A stretch of DNA of 64,000 nt from Carnegiea gigantea. Lineage: Eukaryota > Streptophyta > Magnoliopsida > Caryophyllales > Cactaceae. This document shows, in pieces, positions 21,884-33,712 of this stretch. The number at the start of each line of letters is the position of its first letter. Position 1 is the first letter of the stretch. Position numbers and translations under genes: made by a program. The notes under the pieces are model-generated. The model was not told the origin of the DNA and ran no database searches. It saw nothing but the letters and a program-made list of their open reading frames with translations. The stretch spans positions 82,001 to 146,000 of the forward strand of contig JAKOGI010000086.1 in NCBI GenBank assembly GCA_029747015.1, given 5' to 3'.

Positions 21884-23839
21884 ATGGCGTTCCCCATTAG
21901 CTTCGAGAGCTCCTCGACCTTGACCCAGGGCAACCAGACACAGGGCACAGCCTTGTAAATAGCCACAGCCCTGTTTGCACCTATACAATTTCTGACGGCC
22001 CTCATGGAAGGTAAAAATACTGAACCTCCTCGACCCATTGCCTATAAACCTTTTGTTTTTTTGAAAAGTATCGACCTTAGAACAGTGAATTTGAAATTGG
22101 AAGACATCCCGCACAAATTTGGGTGGGAATTGATTTTGTTTGGTGAAACGGGCGCATGTCAACCCCAAGAACTTGTTGGGGCATCTGAAAGAGAAATTGG
22201 GGCTTTAGATGAACTCTTTCTGTTGGACTATGGGTTAGATGACATCAATTCGTTTGGGCTGTTTTCTGAGCAGGAAACAGGGTCAGAAACAGGGCCTGAA
22301 GTTTTTAAGGAGAACCTAGGGGAGGATTTGTCAAGAGAAGAAGGGGGAAGTAGTGGTCGACTGGAGGAGGCCCGTGCCAAAACTGAACAAGCCACACCGG
22401 TACCACCAACCGGTGAGAAATGCAAACAGTACGAAATTGTGGCTAGGCGTACTAGAATGCCAAGAACACGACCACCATCAAGGCCTAAAAGCGGCCAGAC
22501 TGAAGAGCTCTCAAAAAGTGAACCCCCTGTCAAACCAAAACCACAAATCCACTCTTCGTCCAAACCCACAAACAGGCCAACTCGAAAATCAGCCCGAATT
22601 GCTTTCCAATCCACGCCTCGTCCTGCCAAACAGTCAGCCCCTGTTGTTGAGGAGATTGATTCCTCCTCTGAGCCTTCATCAGATAGCGACACTGAGAACA
22701 CTGCCTTCAAACAAGGCACGCTCGTGTTCTCAGAGTCCTGAGAGGATAAGCCTCTTCCTATACCAAAACCATCACCCCTCAAAACTCCCAAAAGAAAAGC
22801 CTCCCTCAAACATGCCTCCAGCCAAGACCCTCCTACTGAGCCCCAACCTAAACGAGCCAAGAAATCTACCCCGTCTGCAATCTCAGCCAAACTGACCCAA
22901 TTGATTCAGAGACGGGTTGTCAGGGGCAAAATTATAAAGGTCAAATATTTTGAGGAACAGGGTCTGGGGGTGTTTCTGCACAAGCTGCATGCACAGGGGT
23001 GGTATGAGTTGTTTACAAACACCCAGCTGGGGTGTTCTGTACATGAGTTGGCAGAGTTCTATGCCAACTGTACTGTCACCGAAGGAGTGGTGACAAGTAT
23101 TGTTAATGGGAAGCAGCTTCGCTTTGATGCGAAGATATTAGGGGACATTCTAGGGATTCCCTCCACAGGCTTTGATATATATGTGAGGGAAGACAAAACT
23201 ATTCTAGGGACAGCCAGGCGGCTGGAACTTGCCCAGAAATTTAACCAGCAACCAAGCCTGCAAACACCCAAGTCTGTGAAGAAAAGGGACATGACATCAC
23301 TCCATCAATTGCTATTTTGGTTTATCATCAAGAATGTCATCCCCAGAGGCCAGGGTCGCAATCTTGCTGATGCCATGGATCAGTGTTTGATGGATCTGAT
23401 GGACACGGAAGTGCAAATTAACCTTCCTGCCATCATGATTCGACATATTGCAAGAATTGCAAACACCTCTAGGGAACATGATCTGAGATACGGCTTCTTT
23501 CTGACTAGTGTTTTTGAGCACTTTGGGGTGACACTGCAGAAGAAGGTGGGCGCTCAGTTCATTGATGAGATCGGGAGTAACACCCTTATGGGGTGTGGGT
23601 ATGCTTTGATTGAAGGGTCTGCCTCAGAACAGGGGACCAGAACACCCCGTCCTCCTATTTCTGGCAGTTCCTCAACCAAGCTTGAGGCTGCTTTGGAAGA
23701 AAACTCTCGCCTCAGTACTGAGCTTAACGCTGTAAAGGCTGCCCTGGACGAGGAAAAGGCTCTCAATGCAAAACACCATGAAGATCTCCTCGCCCTTCTC
23801 TCTTCACTTTCAGCAAAATTTTCTCCTTCTGCTCCTTGA
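21884..23839 (+). pseudogene. SIRE env-like ORF (third frame), broken by two in-frame stops
   Basis: One frame runs from ATG 21884 to TGA 23839 (652 codons), close to the length known for SIRE env-like proteins, but has TAA at 21956-21958 and TGA at 22739-22741. The middle is proline- and charge-rich, low complexity. Codons from about 22901 on form a globular domain (EQGLGVFLHKLHAQGW, GKQLRFDAKILGDILGIP, LLFWFIIKNVIP) like the putative plant transposon protein domain. The C-terminus is a coiled coil (TKLEAALEENSRLSTEL through EEKALNAKHHEDLLALL). I see no convincing signal peptide or membrane anchor; TALFAPIQFLTALM near the start is only weakly hydrophobic. Whether it was ever an envelope is unproven. 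Confidence 0.75.
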
Positions 23840-24316
23840 ACACCCCTCATGAGCTGTTCCCATCTGTTGTTCTCATAGCCTATTCTCACTTCTCTTGGTG
23901 AATCAGCTTGTACTCTGTTGCACTCGTTTGGTGAATGACAGGTTATCTTGTTTTTTGATTGGCTTTGCCTTGCTTGCTTTTTGTTGTGAATTGCTTGTGT
24001 GTGACTAGGATGGCCAATCTCATTACCGTACCAAAACACTTGAGTGTATCGCCTGTTGACTTTCCTCCATTACCCAAGTGGTGGTGATAGCAAACACCCT
24101 CTGTTTGACTGTTCGCCCCTACTTTTTAATGATGCCAAAAAGGGGAAGATAGGTTGACCAATATTGTTTTAGTTCTGCCATGGACAAGTTAATTTTCTTA
24201 CAATCTTTTTGATACTAACTGCTTCATGTGAATTTGAATAATTGGTACAAATCACTTAAATTGCCCTTGAAAGTCAATATGGTCACTTGGTTTGTCATCA
24301 TCAAAAAGGGGGAATT
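23840..24316 (+). other. 3' non-coding region with two polypurine tracts
   Basis: No ORF is supported. GCCAAAAAGGGGAAGATAG (about 24134-24152) and ATCAAAAAGGGGGAATT (about 24300-24316) are both plus-strand primer-like purine tracts. The second abuts the 3' LTR; the first is an extra internal copy, a repeated-PPT feature known in SIRE elements. Confidence 0.75.
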
Positions 24317-25821
24317 TGTTAGAATGTATAAAGTTTTGATGATAACAAATCCAAGTGTTGTTGTTGTTGCTCCAAACAGGCTTTCCAAACAGGACCTTAC
24401 TGCTGTTCTCAATGTATTAAAACTGCTTGACTAATGTTTATCAAGAACAGGTACTCAAGTCAGCAATGTAAGAACACCTGTGAGGAACAGGTTCTGTGAG
24501 GTGTTTTGAAGCATATCCTGAGAAGTGTTTGAAACATAAGATATGTGCAGCTGTGACAAACAGGTTCCGTGCAGTGTTTGAAGCATATTCTGTAAAGTGT
24601 TTGCAGTAAAGTCGTTCTACAAGATGATTAGTGGTTACAACAAGATGTCTTGATTTGATTTGGTTTTATATTTTTAGACTCTTGTTAATATGCCAATTAG
24701 AAAGTTTTAATTTACCACTCACTGGAAACGGTTTTGCTTTTCGGAAAATATTTCAGATCACCCTTCAGAACAACCCTGGAAACAGGGTGATCAGGGTGTT
24801 TCCAGAATAAGCTGCGAAAAACTGCTTTGCACGATTTTTATCTTTTGGATTTTGAGCAGCTTCTTCAAAGATTTGCAAGAAAGATTTTTCTATGGAGTAT
24901 CTTATTCTTTACCCTAAAAAACGGTTATCAAAAATCTTAAGGGATTTGCAAAATCTTTTTGAATAAAAAGAATATCCAATTTTTGGCAAGTGGATAAGGT
25001 AGTTGAGAAAAACATGGGCTAGCTGCTGAAGAACACCGCCTTATGCACGCGGTTCAGGAAGTGTTTTTCAGCTCATGTCACCTTACCCCTTATAGCTAAA
25101 GGATTCTATTTTCTCTAGGATTTTAGTTTCCAAAAATTTCAGAAATAGTTTTTCCATCCCTTGTGGGTAAAGGATTCTATATTCTTCAGATTTTTTAGTT
25201 TCCAAAAATTTGATGAATTGTTTTCCAAGCACTACAAAAGGCGGCTTCTTACAATCTTGGAGAAATCGGTTTTTAGAGAGAAAAAATTTGAGTTCATGAG
25301 CTAAAACGTTTGAAAAGAAAACTGAGCCTTGTGAGTGAATTAATTGAGCTTTCAAAGTTGGCATACTAGGACTTCATTGTACCCTATATTAGCTTAGTTG
25401 AGAAGCATTGTAATAGGGTGTTTTTTTCTTTACATTCTTCTTTCACAAGAGTGAGTAGAGTGTGTGTCCAAATCAAGGGGATTTTGGACGTGGGGTAACT
25501 TGTCTTAGGGAAGACAGGTTACGTGTGTTACAAGTTGTAACAAGGTGTGTTACTATTGTAACGTGATTAGCCCGTTTAGTGAAGTGTTTAAATCCTACAC
25601 GAGGTAGGTCGTGGTTTTTAACCTCAGTTGGGCTAGAGGTGTTTTCCACGTAAAAATCCTGTGTCCATTATTTCTGCATTCAATTTTGTTGGATTTTTGC
25701 TTCTGCTTATCTCAGAAACAACCTATGCGAACAGGGTCTAAGACTGTTTGTCAGCAACTTGTGAAAATCGGACACCACAATTCACCCTCCCTCTTGTGGT
25801 TGTGTACTCTCTAATTCAACA
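24317..25821 (+). repeat. 3' LTR of the SIRE-type element (1505 bp)
   Basis: TGTTAGAATG...TTCAACA, the partner of 14820-16321. It is followed directly by GGCTG, the right copy of the 5-bp target duplication, and then by antisense Athila RNase H. Confidence 0.93.
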
Positions 25822-27730
25822 GGCTGAGTGGTCGATGTGCACAATGACATTAGAGCATAAGATGTATGGTTGGAACTTCTCGATTATGTACACCACCACA
25901 AGTAACTTCTTGGTGGTGGTGTAGTTTTGTTGAGCCTTATCAAGTGCCTTGCTAGCACCGTATATGGCATATGGCTTCTTGTCTTTCTGTTGCCCCAAAA
26001 CTGCCCACACTTGCATGATCACTAGCATCGCACATAACCTTGAAAGAAATGCTCTGGTTAGGCGGTTCGATGATGAGGGCAGTGATGAGGGCCTCTTTGA
26101 TCCCATGAAATGCTTCAAGACGCTCGTTAGTAAAAACGAATAGGGTATCTTTGGCCAAAAGCAAAGTGAGAGCCTTAGTAGTTTTAGAGAAATCCTTGAT
26201 GAAATAGCACTAGAAACACACATGTTTAGGGAAGTTTTGCACTCCTTTGACATAAATAGGGGACGAAAAGCACTCTATAACCTCTATTTTTGCTTTATCA
26301 ACCTCAATACTCCTATGTGAAACCACATGCCCCAAAACCACACCTTCTTGTACCATAAAACGACACCTTTCCCAATTTAGGACTAAGTTGACTTCTTTGC
26401 ATTTGTGGAGGACTTTAGCCAAGTTCTCTAAGTACAAATCAAATATGCCTCCATAGACTGAGAAGTCATCCATAAAAACCTCCATCATAATCTTAACATA
26501 GTCGGAGAAAATGGCAAGCATACACTTTGGAAGGTGGCCAGGGCATTGCATAGCCCAAGTGGCATTCTACGGTATGTAAAAGTCCCGTAGGGGCATGTAA
26601 AAGTGGTTTTATCTTGGTCTATTGGGTGGATAGGGATTTGGAAGAATCCTGAGTATCCATCGAAGTAACAAAAGAAAGAATGCCTAGCTAACCATTCCAA
26701 AATTTGGTCGAGGAAGGGGAGGGGGAAATGGTCTTTCTGGGTGGTGGCATTGAGTTCTCTACAATCAATGCACATGCACTAACCCGTGACCATCCTAGTA
26801 GATATAAGCTTATGTCATTTATTCTTGACAACGATTATACACCCTTCTTAGGAACTACTTGCACCAATCTAACTAATCACTATTCGAAATTAGATAGATG
26901 ATTCCAGCATCAAGTAGCTTAATGTCTTAACAACTGCTTGCATATTGGGATTCAAATGATGTTGAGGTTGTCTAGACATTCTATGCTCATCATCAAGAAG
27001 AATTAAATGCACACAAAATGAAGGGCTAATCCCCTTGATTTCGTCCATACTATAGCCAATGGTCCCTCTATGCTTTTGAAGCACACACAACAATTTCTCA
27101 ATTTGAGCACCATTAAGGTTAACACTAATGATGATGAGAAAAGTACGATTTGGACCTAGAAATTCATACCGTAGATGAGAAGGTACATGCTTCAATTCCA
27201 CCTCGGGAGCACTCTTTTTGTCTTCATTAGAGCACCCAACCTCCGCATTAAGAACCTCCCTTGGTTGGTGTCTAGGGATGTATGTTTGGGTCCAATTGAG
27301 GATGGTTGCATAGGCCGCCCTTTCTTCATCGGAATGAGGGTCAACCCCATTGTCACAAGGGCCAATCAAGCACACCTCAAGAGCATCCGAGGGAAGGCCA
27401 AGAGTTTCCATCTCCATAAGTACTACCTTTTCAAGCACATCAACTCGGTAGCACGTATCCTCTAGGGAGGTGAAGTTATAGCTTGTGAAAGTGTGAATTC
27501 AAGCATCTCCATACAAATTTGTAGGATAGCGGCCTATTCTTGACATCGATCGTTGCACTGACCGTGGCTAGGAAAGGGTGCCCTAGGATGATAGGTATTT
27601 GGTCATCTTCCTCCATCTCTATAACAATGAAGTCATAAAGGATGAAGAACTTTCCAACTTGATGGGGCATATCCTCTAGAACTTCAATGTAGTACTTAAC
27701 AGAACAATCTATAACTCTTACAGAAATAAA
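25822..27730 (-). pseudogene. Athila-type protease, reverse transcriptase and RNase H (Ty3/Gypsy), antisense, decayed
   Basis: Reading from 27730 leftwards: a protease tail (VGKFFILYDFIVIEMEEDD, IPIILGHPFLAT); a linker ending KGISPSFCVHLILL; and RT motifs CIDCRELNATTQKDHFPLPF, CYFDGYSGFFQIPI, TTFTCPYGTFTYRRMPLGLC and FMDD (about 26465-26476). Then come VLGHVVSHRSIEVDKAKIEV and RNase H (VMCDASDHA..., KPYAIYGASKALDKAQQNYTT and HIDHSA, stopping at 25822). Several frameshifts divide it. The frame resumes at 14819, across the SIRE insertion. The catalytic dipeptide DD survives, but no continuous polyprotein does. Confidence 0.87.
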
Positions 27731-27732
27731 AG

Positions 27733-28420
27733 AGCATACCTATCGGGACCTCATCCTAGAGTTCCTGAGTACACTCCACATCGAGGTTACTAGGGAGCCT
27801 CAATGTCAAGCCGGGTACATACTGTTTTATTTACAAGGACAATAATACGAATTGAACTTAGTTACCTTTAATAGTATATTAAGTTTTCCACCTAGTATGG
27901 ATTTACCGAACCAACAAGTCCCCTGCGAATTCAACCCAAATGCATTTTGGGGCGACCGTTCAGGGAGTATTAGGTACAACACTAGTTCATCAAAGTACAC
28001 ACATATTAGGAACCCTTACATTCGTGTAGCTCTATCTTGGCTTGTTGTTTCTTTGCTCGGGATGATAGTCTGAATGTCCCGAGATTATCTAAGTTGTATT
28101 TCTTGCCCTGCCTGCTTAACAGAGTCCAGCTTGACCCCAGTTCATTTTTGGCCAGGCAATTGTATAGTGCTGCTGTTAGCACTAAGAGTAGGATAGTCAT
28201 AGGTGGTATTGTGACTACTATTGCTAGATTTTTTGGTATGAAGCTCAACCCTATGGATAGAGTTTTTAGGTCCAAGTGGCTTGATCAAGCTGCCTTTGAA
28301 ATTATGAACTTTTGTAAAGTAGCCTTTGTGTTGGATTTACCCTGGGGACCAGCTTTTTCTGCTTTCCAATGTCAATCGAACCACCTCACTTCACTGCCGG
28401 GATTGGCATATCTCTTATGA
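27733..28420 (+). pseudogene. ATHILA ORF1-like fragment, sense strand, 5'-truncated
   Basis: From 27733 the plus strand matches 35005 onward. Recognisable parts are FNSILSFPPSMDLPNQQVP (27867+), EFNPNAFW, RNPYIRVA, FFARDDSLNVPRLS and IVIGGIVTTIARF (to about 28300). These belong to the third gene found downstream of pol in Athila elements. Frameshifts occur, and about 340 bases present in the other copy (35640-35985) are missing. The fragment starts abruptly next to antisense pol, so the junction near 27731 is a rearrangement. Confidence 0.75.
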
Positions 28421-30204
28421 CCAACCACCCTATCCACCTCCACCACCTCCTTTCTGATTTCTTTGTACTACTCCCCTTCTATTTTTCTATTATGTGCCCA
28501 TATTGAGGGCAATGTGTGATTTAAGCATGGGAGAGTTAGTCGTTATATTTGGCGTCTAATCCCTGATTTAGTTTGGTGTGCTTGTGTTTTGTATATGTTA
28601 TGTGTGATAGTTTTTGGAGTTTTTATTTTAGGTTTTAGTTTTGTTTAGAAGTATTGTAGAAGTGCATTTAGTTTTCTTTTCATTCTAAGTTGCATTTTGG
28701 CTTTTCCTTTATTAGTTTCTTTTGCATTGTAGTTTGCATTGTTATTAGAAGCATGCATTAAAAAAATCAAAAAAAAGCAAAAATCCTCCGATGATGATCT
28801 TTATAGACTAGGTAGATTTCTTTGGTTTAGTTTGATCCTTTAATTCACCCAATTATGCATAAAATGCTTGAGAATGAGTTTTCGAAATGAGCTCCATCTT
28901 TTGACCATATGTCGAGTGCGAGTTGATTACCCCATGAGTCTTTACATGAACTTTGGCATGTGTTTACTAATGCGCTGGCTTTGACTTTGGTGGATGTCCC
29001 ATGAGGTTCTAAGCTTTTAGAGACTACTTATCAATTTAGTCTCATTTTTTTTCATGTGTGACTCTTCCTTGACATCATTTCTCTAGAACCTGCTTCGATT
29101 CTCATTCAAGATCACATTTTGCATATGCATTTAGGCCATGTGATTGAGGCATTTTTTTTTTTATTTGTTAAACCCAATGACCAAATAGCTACCCTTGCTG
29201 CGTCTTATATCCTTTGCTAGCCCCCTTAAGCTTATATCCGTTTTTCTTGATTTGAACCTCCTACTATAGCCTATGGCCAAATTATTATCTCACCTCTAAG
29301 CTAAGACTAGAGGGGTATTTCATTCTTTTGCATCAAGTTTGATTGGGAACTAGTAATGTGATATTGTTATCTTTTAGTGGATTTTGGTTGTTTGGTGAAG
29401 GGATGTGAGATCTTGATAAATCCCTTGCCTTATTGTACAAAGTTTAGAAAAAAGTTGGAATTTAAAGTTCATTATGGATTTTCCTTGGCTAACTCTTTTG
29501 TTTCCCTAAAAAAACAACAGAAAAAGAACAAAATAAAATTAAAAAAAGAAAAGAAAAGTGAATAAGAAAGAGAGTATTAGCCTTGTTGGAATTATAAATT
29601 TTTATAATTGTTCAATTCTTTATCGCTTCAATTGGGGTTGCATTTTGTTCATAAAATGTATTGGTGCAAGAAGGATGTTGTATGATGCATTGGAAGCGTT
29701 TGGCTATTAGTTTACGGCTTCTAGCTCCTCATTTTCAAAACATTTGTTCCCCTCTCACTTTTACCTATGGCCCCATTATGACCCTATGAAAGTCCTCATG
29801 ATTGTCTAATGTGTTTGCATATTAGTGGTGGCAAATTTGAGAGTCTGGTCAAACTTATGGTGGATTTGAGTCTAAGGAATGAGAATTGAGGGAACCTTCA
29901 TCACTTTTCAAACGCATGAGTGATGAATGCCACAGGACCATAGTGAGGTTTTACCGACCTTGCTGACTTCATTTGTTTCATATGTTGAATGGGAGATTGA
30001 TTCAAATTTGGCATCGTGGTCTATCTAGTGGTTTTCTAAAATTTCATTCCCAGTCTGTTTGCTAATGATTTTTACGTCTTTTTAGGCTACCTTTGGATCA
30101 CCTTTGCCATTGGAATGTTACCTACATCTGTCTGGAGGAGCTTGTGTATATTTTTGGTTTTAGCATTGCTTGAGAACAAATAACAGTTTAAGCATGGGCG
30201 GATT
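28421..30204 (+). other. Athila 3' non-coding region leading to an LTR
   Basis: Non-coding, collinear with 35986-37763. It contains AT-rich text with A-rich runs (for example 29515-29570), and ends in a decayed polypurine tract AGCATGGGCGGATT directly before the LTR at 30205. No gene. Confidence 0.75.
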
Positions 30205-31436
30205 TGATAATTGCTTAATGCGTGCATCATTTTAGGTCCATTTTGTCACATTTATAAGAGAATTATATGCTCTAAGTTACTATTTATACTCCAATTCTTG
30301 ATTTATACTTGGGTATGGTTGTTTGATGTGTTTTGCAGGATTTTAGGCCTTTTCGCCCAGAATTTGATCCTCATTGGATGTTTTTTGACCTCTCCCACAG
30401 ACACCCATATGATGTTATGCCCATGGAGTAAGACAAGAGCAGAAAATTAATTCCAGCCAAGACCATGGTCGAACCGTGGTGAGCTGTGTAACTGTTGCCT
30501 CTTCGTCTTCCTTTGGCTGTGCGGCTGAAAACAACCAAGCTTCTCTATAAAGTCATGTCTTTCAGCGGCAAAGAAGGAGAGGAAGCATAGCATAGTTTGC
30601 TTTCTTTCTCAAAATTTTGCTCTTTTTATTTAGGATATTTAGTTCGATTATTATTTTAGTGGGAAATCATGAGTGTGTTTGGTTTTGAGGTGGTTTGAAG
30701 CCCTTGGTCGAAGGCTGTCTCTGTCAAGCCCTTTCTCTCAGATTTCACCAAATTGTTGGTTAGTTGTTTAATCTTTAATCATGTGTGAGTAGTTTATTTT
30801 GTCTAGGGATTTGTTAGTTTATGAAAGCGTAGTTGGATCCTGTTTTGATTAGTGGAATTGTGCTTGTTCCATGATTGGTTTGATTTTGTTCTATTAAGCG
30901 ATTATCATATTGTGAGTGGTTTTTGGCCAAAGTTTTCTTGCACACTTAAAACAATTGAGTGAAAAACTAAAAGGTGATATTTGATTGTTAGGCTGCTTGA
31001 TAAAACCTAACATAGCATCGACTCGAAAAAGAGATTTGCATGTCGAGAGGACCAGAGTGTAATCGAAAATGTTCAACTTGGATTAAGACAAATTAGTTTG
31101 AAAGAACGATTTTTGCTTAGTTTAGGCAAATTTGGATGATTTCGAAAGAATATACTAAGATTTTTTTATAGATTGCAATTCCTCGAAATTAACCGATTAG
31201 AGAAAACACATGTTTATCATTTTGATCCAATCACACCTTTGTTAACTACATGAATTTCTAGGCATTTTTCCTTAATTGATTTAGAATTAGTAAATTTGAA
31301 GTTGTTAAATCAAAACCTCTTGATTTAGCATTTGCTTAGCATATTCTGGTAGACAAAGCTCAATAGATTATTTTGGTCCTTGAGGACGGTCTTTTTATTT
31401 ATACTACGACTACCTGTGCACTTGCGGCAGTGGTTA
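30205..31436 (+). repeat. Athila-type LTR, left (about 1232 bp)
   Basis: Starts TGATAATTGCTTAATG after a purine tract, as in Athila elements, and matches 37764-39026. The end is placed at GTGGTTA (the partner reads GTGGTCA), a few bases before the primer-binding site. It contains ACCATGGTCGAACCGTGGTG at about 30463, a motif expanded in the other LTR. The right boundary is uncertain by about ten bases. Confidence 0.75.
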
Positions 31437-31442
31437 AGTTTT

Positions 31443-31460
31443 TGGAGCCATTGCCGGGGA
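31443..31460 (+). other. Primer-binding site, tRNA-Asp type (diverged)
   Basis: TGGAGCCATTGCCGGGGA differs at two positions from TGGCGCCGTTGCCGGGGA, the usual Athila primer-binding site complementary to tRNA-Asp. Confidence 0.75.
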
Positions 31461-31573
31461 CCAACTTGTTAACTATTGAGTTAGTCTTACGAAAGTGAAA
31501 AGTATTTTATTGTCTCTTACTTTTATTTTTTATTTTTTCTATTTGATTGTGCTGGTAGTGTTGGTGATAGTGC

Positions 31574-33000
31574 TTGCAGGAATCTTCCCCATTTATGCGA
31601 AGTCCATTCCTATATGAACCCAATCCCCAGATTGAGAGGACTTTCCGCTTAAGGAGGAAGAACCAAAAGATTAAAGAACAAAGACATGAGGCAAGAAGGA
31701 ATCCATCAAACATAGCAGGAGGAGGAGGTGACCAAAGAAGGACGCTTTGGGATTTCGTTACCCTTGGAGTCCAAGGGATCGCCTTAAGCATTGCTCGCCC
31801 TAATGTTGATGCCAACAATTTTAAGCTCAAACCAGCGTTCATTTCCATGGTGCGACAATCCCAGTTTGGAGGAACTCCTTTGGAAGACCCGAATCTACAC
31901 CTTTCAATCTTTTTAGAGGTGTGCGACACGTTGAAGCTTAATGGAGTCTCCATCGATGCCATTTGACTACAATTATTTCCCTTCTAATTAAGGGGTAAAG
32001 CAAGAGCTTGGCTACATTCTTTGCCATCGGGATGTAATACCACTTGGGATAAGTTAACAAGAGTTTTCCTCGCCAAGTTTTTCCCTCCAAGAAAAATGGC
32101 AAGTTTGAGGAATTAAATCACCAACTTCACGCAGAAAGATGAAGAGATGCTCTATGAAGCTTGGGGGCGATTTAAACATTTGCTATGGTTATGTCTCCAT
32201 CATGGTCTTCAATGTTGGATGATTATCCAAGCTTTTTATAATGGTGTGACCCAACCTCTTCAGTCCACTATTGATGGGGCGGCGGGAGGAACCTTGATAA
32301 ACAAAATTGACGATGAGGCCTATAACCTAATTGAGGAGATGGCACTTAACAATTTCTAATGGTCCACTGAACGAGGCCAACCCAAACGGGTTGGAGGTAA
32401 GCTTGAAGCTGATGGGCTTACTTTGCTTTCTGCTAAAGTAAATGCTATGACTCAAAGATTCGACCAAATGAATGTTAATGCTGTGAATTCTAGTACCCCT
32501 TCCCTTCTGAAATTTGTGGTTCTATTAAGCATGTGAATTTCAATTGTCAAGTTAGGAGTTCTTTTTCTCAAGACCCCGGTGAAGTTAACTATGTTCAAAA
32601 TTTCAACCCGAGACTAACCAATGACCCTTACTCTAGTACCTACAATCCGAGTTGGAAGAGCCAATCGAATTTCTAATATAGGTCTAATCCAAATCCTTCG
32701 AATATGCCCCCAACGAATGCTAGACCACCACCTGATTTTCAAAGACCTTATTTCCTTTCTCAAGTACCCCTAAACTCCAATTTAGAAGCAATGATGGAAA
32801 GTATGCTTATGGCGCAACAAAAGCAGGATGAGTATATTAAGCAATTAGTCTCAAAAGTTGATGTGCTTACAACTCAGGACAAGATATTGGAAGCCCAAAT
32901 TGCCCAAAAAGCTAGCCTTTCATCTACCCCCCAGATAGACTTCCTTGTAAGCCCAAACCTAGCCCTCGTGAGCATTGTAATTGTGTCAACTTAAAGGAAG
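31574..33000 (+). pseudogene. Athila gag remnant
   Basis: Fragments in shifting frames: TLWDFVTLGVQGIALSIARP, SQFGGTPLEDPNLHL and VCDTLKLNGVS up to about 31966; then LYEAWGRFKHLLWLC, IIQAFYNGVTQPL and EAYNLIEEMALNNF at 32147-32359; then MMESMLMAQQKQDEYIKQL and QIAQKASLS at 32790-32930. This is the order of an Athila gag capsid domain and its glutamine-rich C-terminal linker. At least three frameshifts or stops make it non-functional. Confidence 0.8.
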
Positions 33001-33139
33001 AAGCAAAGGATTTTACTAACCTAGATGATATACCAATGGAAGAGGGTAGAGAAATAAGCATGGTTGGAAGTAAGGAGAGAAATGATGTTGGCAAGACTGC
33101 CACATTCATAGGAAATGACACTGTAGAGATCCCCACCGT

Positions 33140-33700
33140 TTTTCCACCTAAGCTTTCTGACCCAGGTAGCTTTTCTATCCCCTGTATTGCAGGAAATGTG
33201 AAAATTGAGAGAGCTTTATGCGATCTACGTGTAAGCGTCTGTTTATGTCATATTCTTTGTTTCATAAGCTTTACCTAGGACCATTATAAGCTACACTCTT
33301 TTCACTACAGTTAGCAGACGATTCTGAAATGCAACCCATAGGCAAATTAGAAGATGTGCTAGTCAATATAGAGATATTTGGGTATTGGAAGACTTTATCA
33401 TAGTTAATATGTCCGAGACCGATGATGCTTAAATTATCCTAGGTCGGCCCATTTTAGCTACAGCTGGTTGCCATATAGATGTAAGAAAGGGATGGATTAC
33501 ATTGGAAGTGCAAGGGCGTTATGCTGTATTTTCCATATGAAGGAGAAAGTAGTTTCTCCTAATTCTTCTCTATTGGATGAATCTCCCCTTTCCCCTGAGA
33601 TTGACATGGAGGATGTCTTGAATTGTGAAGATCATCCTGAGTTTGACAGGAGTACTACTGAGGACCGCAACTAAAGGTATATTAAGATGGAGTTTGCTGC
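33140..33700 (+). pseudogene. Athila protease remnant
   Basis: PPKLSDPGSFSIPC and ERALCDLRVSV (33145-33230) match the start of the Athila protease, where LCDLGAS is usual; the glycine after DL is changed. After frameshifts the plus strand reads IILGRPILATAGCHIDVRKG near 33435-33490, the second conserved protease block. Stops lie in between. Confidence 0.7.
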
Positions 33701-33712
33701 TCCTATGCTACC

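Larger units (their letters stand above)
14820..25821 (+). mobile_element. SIRE/Maximus-type Ty1/Copia retrotransposon with env-like ORF, 11.0 kb
   Basis: Two ~1.5-kb LTRs (14820-16321 and 24317-25821) differ by only about 1-2% by eye and flank gag, pol and a third, env-like reading frame. The gene order gag-PR-INT-RT-RH-env-like, the long internal region and the very long gag with two zinc knuckles are characteristic of the SIRE lineage. The element sits inside RNase H of an antisense Athila element. The flanks are GGCAG (14815-14819) and GGCTG (25822-25826), a 5-bp target duplication with one later change; removing the element and one copy rejoins the RNase H frame (DHSA|LKLL). The low LTR divergence and open pol suggest recent movement. 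Confidence 0.93.

Noticed and set aside
21942..22005. Signal peptide or membrane anchor in the env-like frame
   Set aside because: Only a short, weakly hydrophobic run, and it lies after an in-frame stop; no support for a true envelope protein.
22228..22890. 220-codon minus-strand ORF opposite the env-like gene
   Set aside because: Shadow of the low-complexity env-like frame; no motif, and the sense frame has clear domain similarity.
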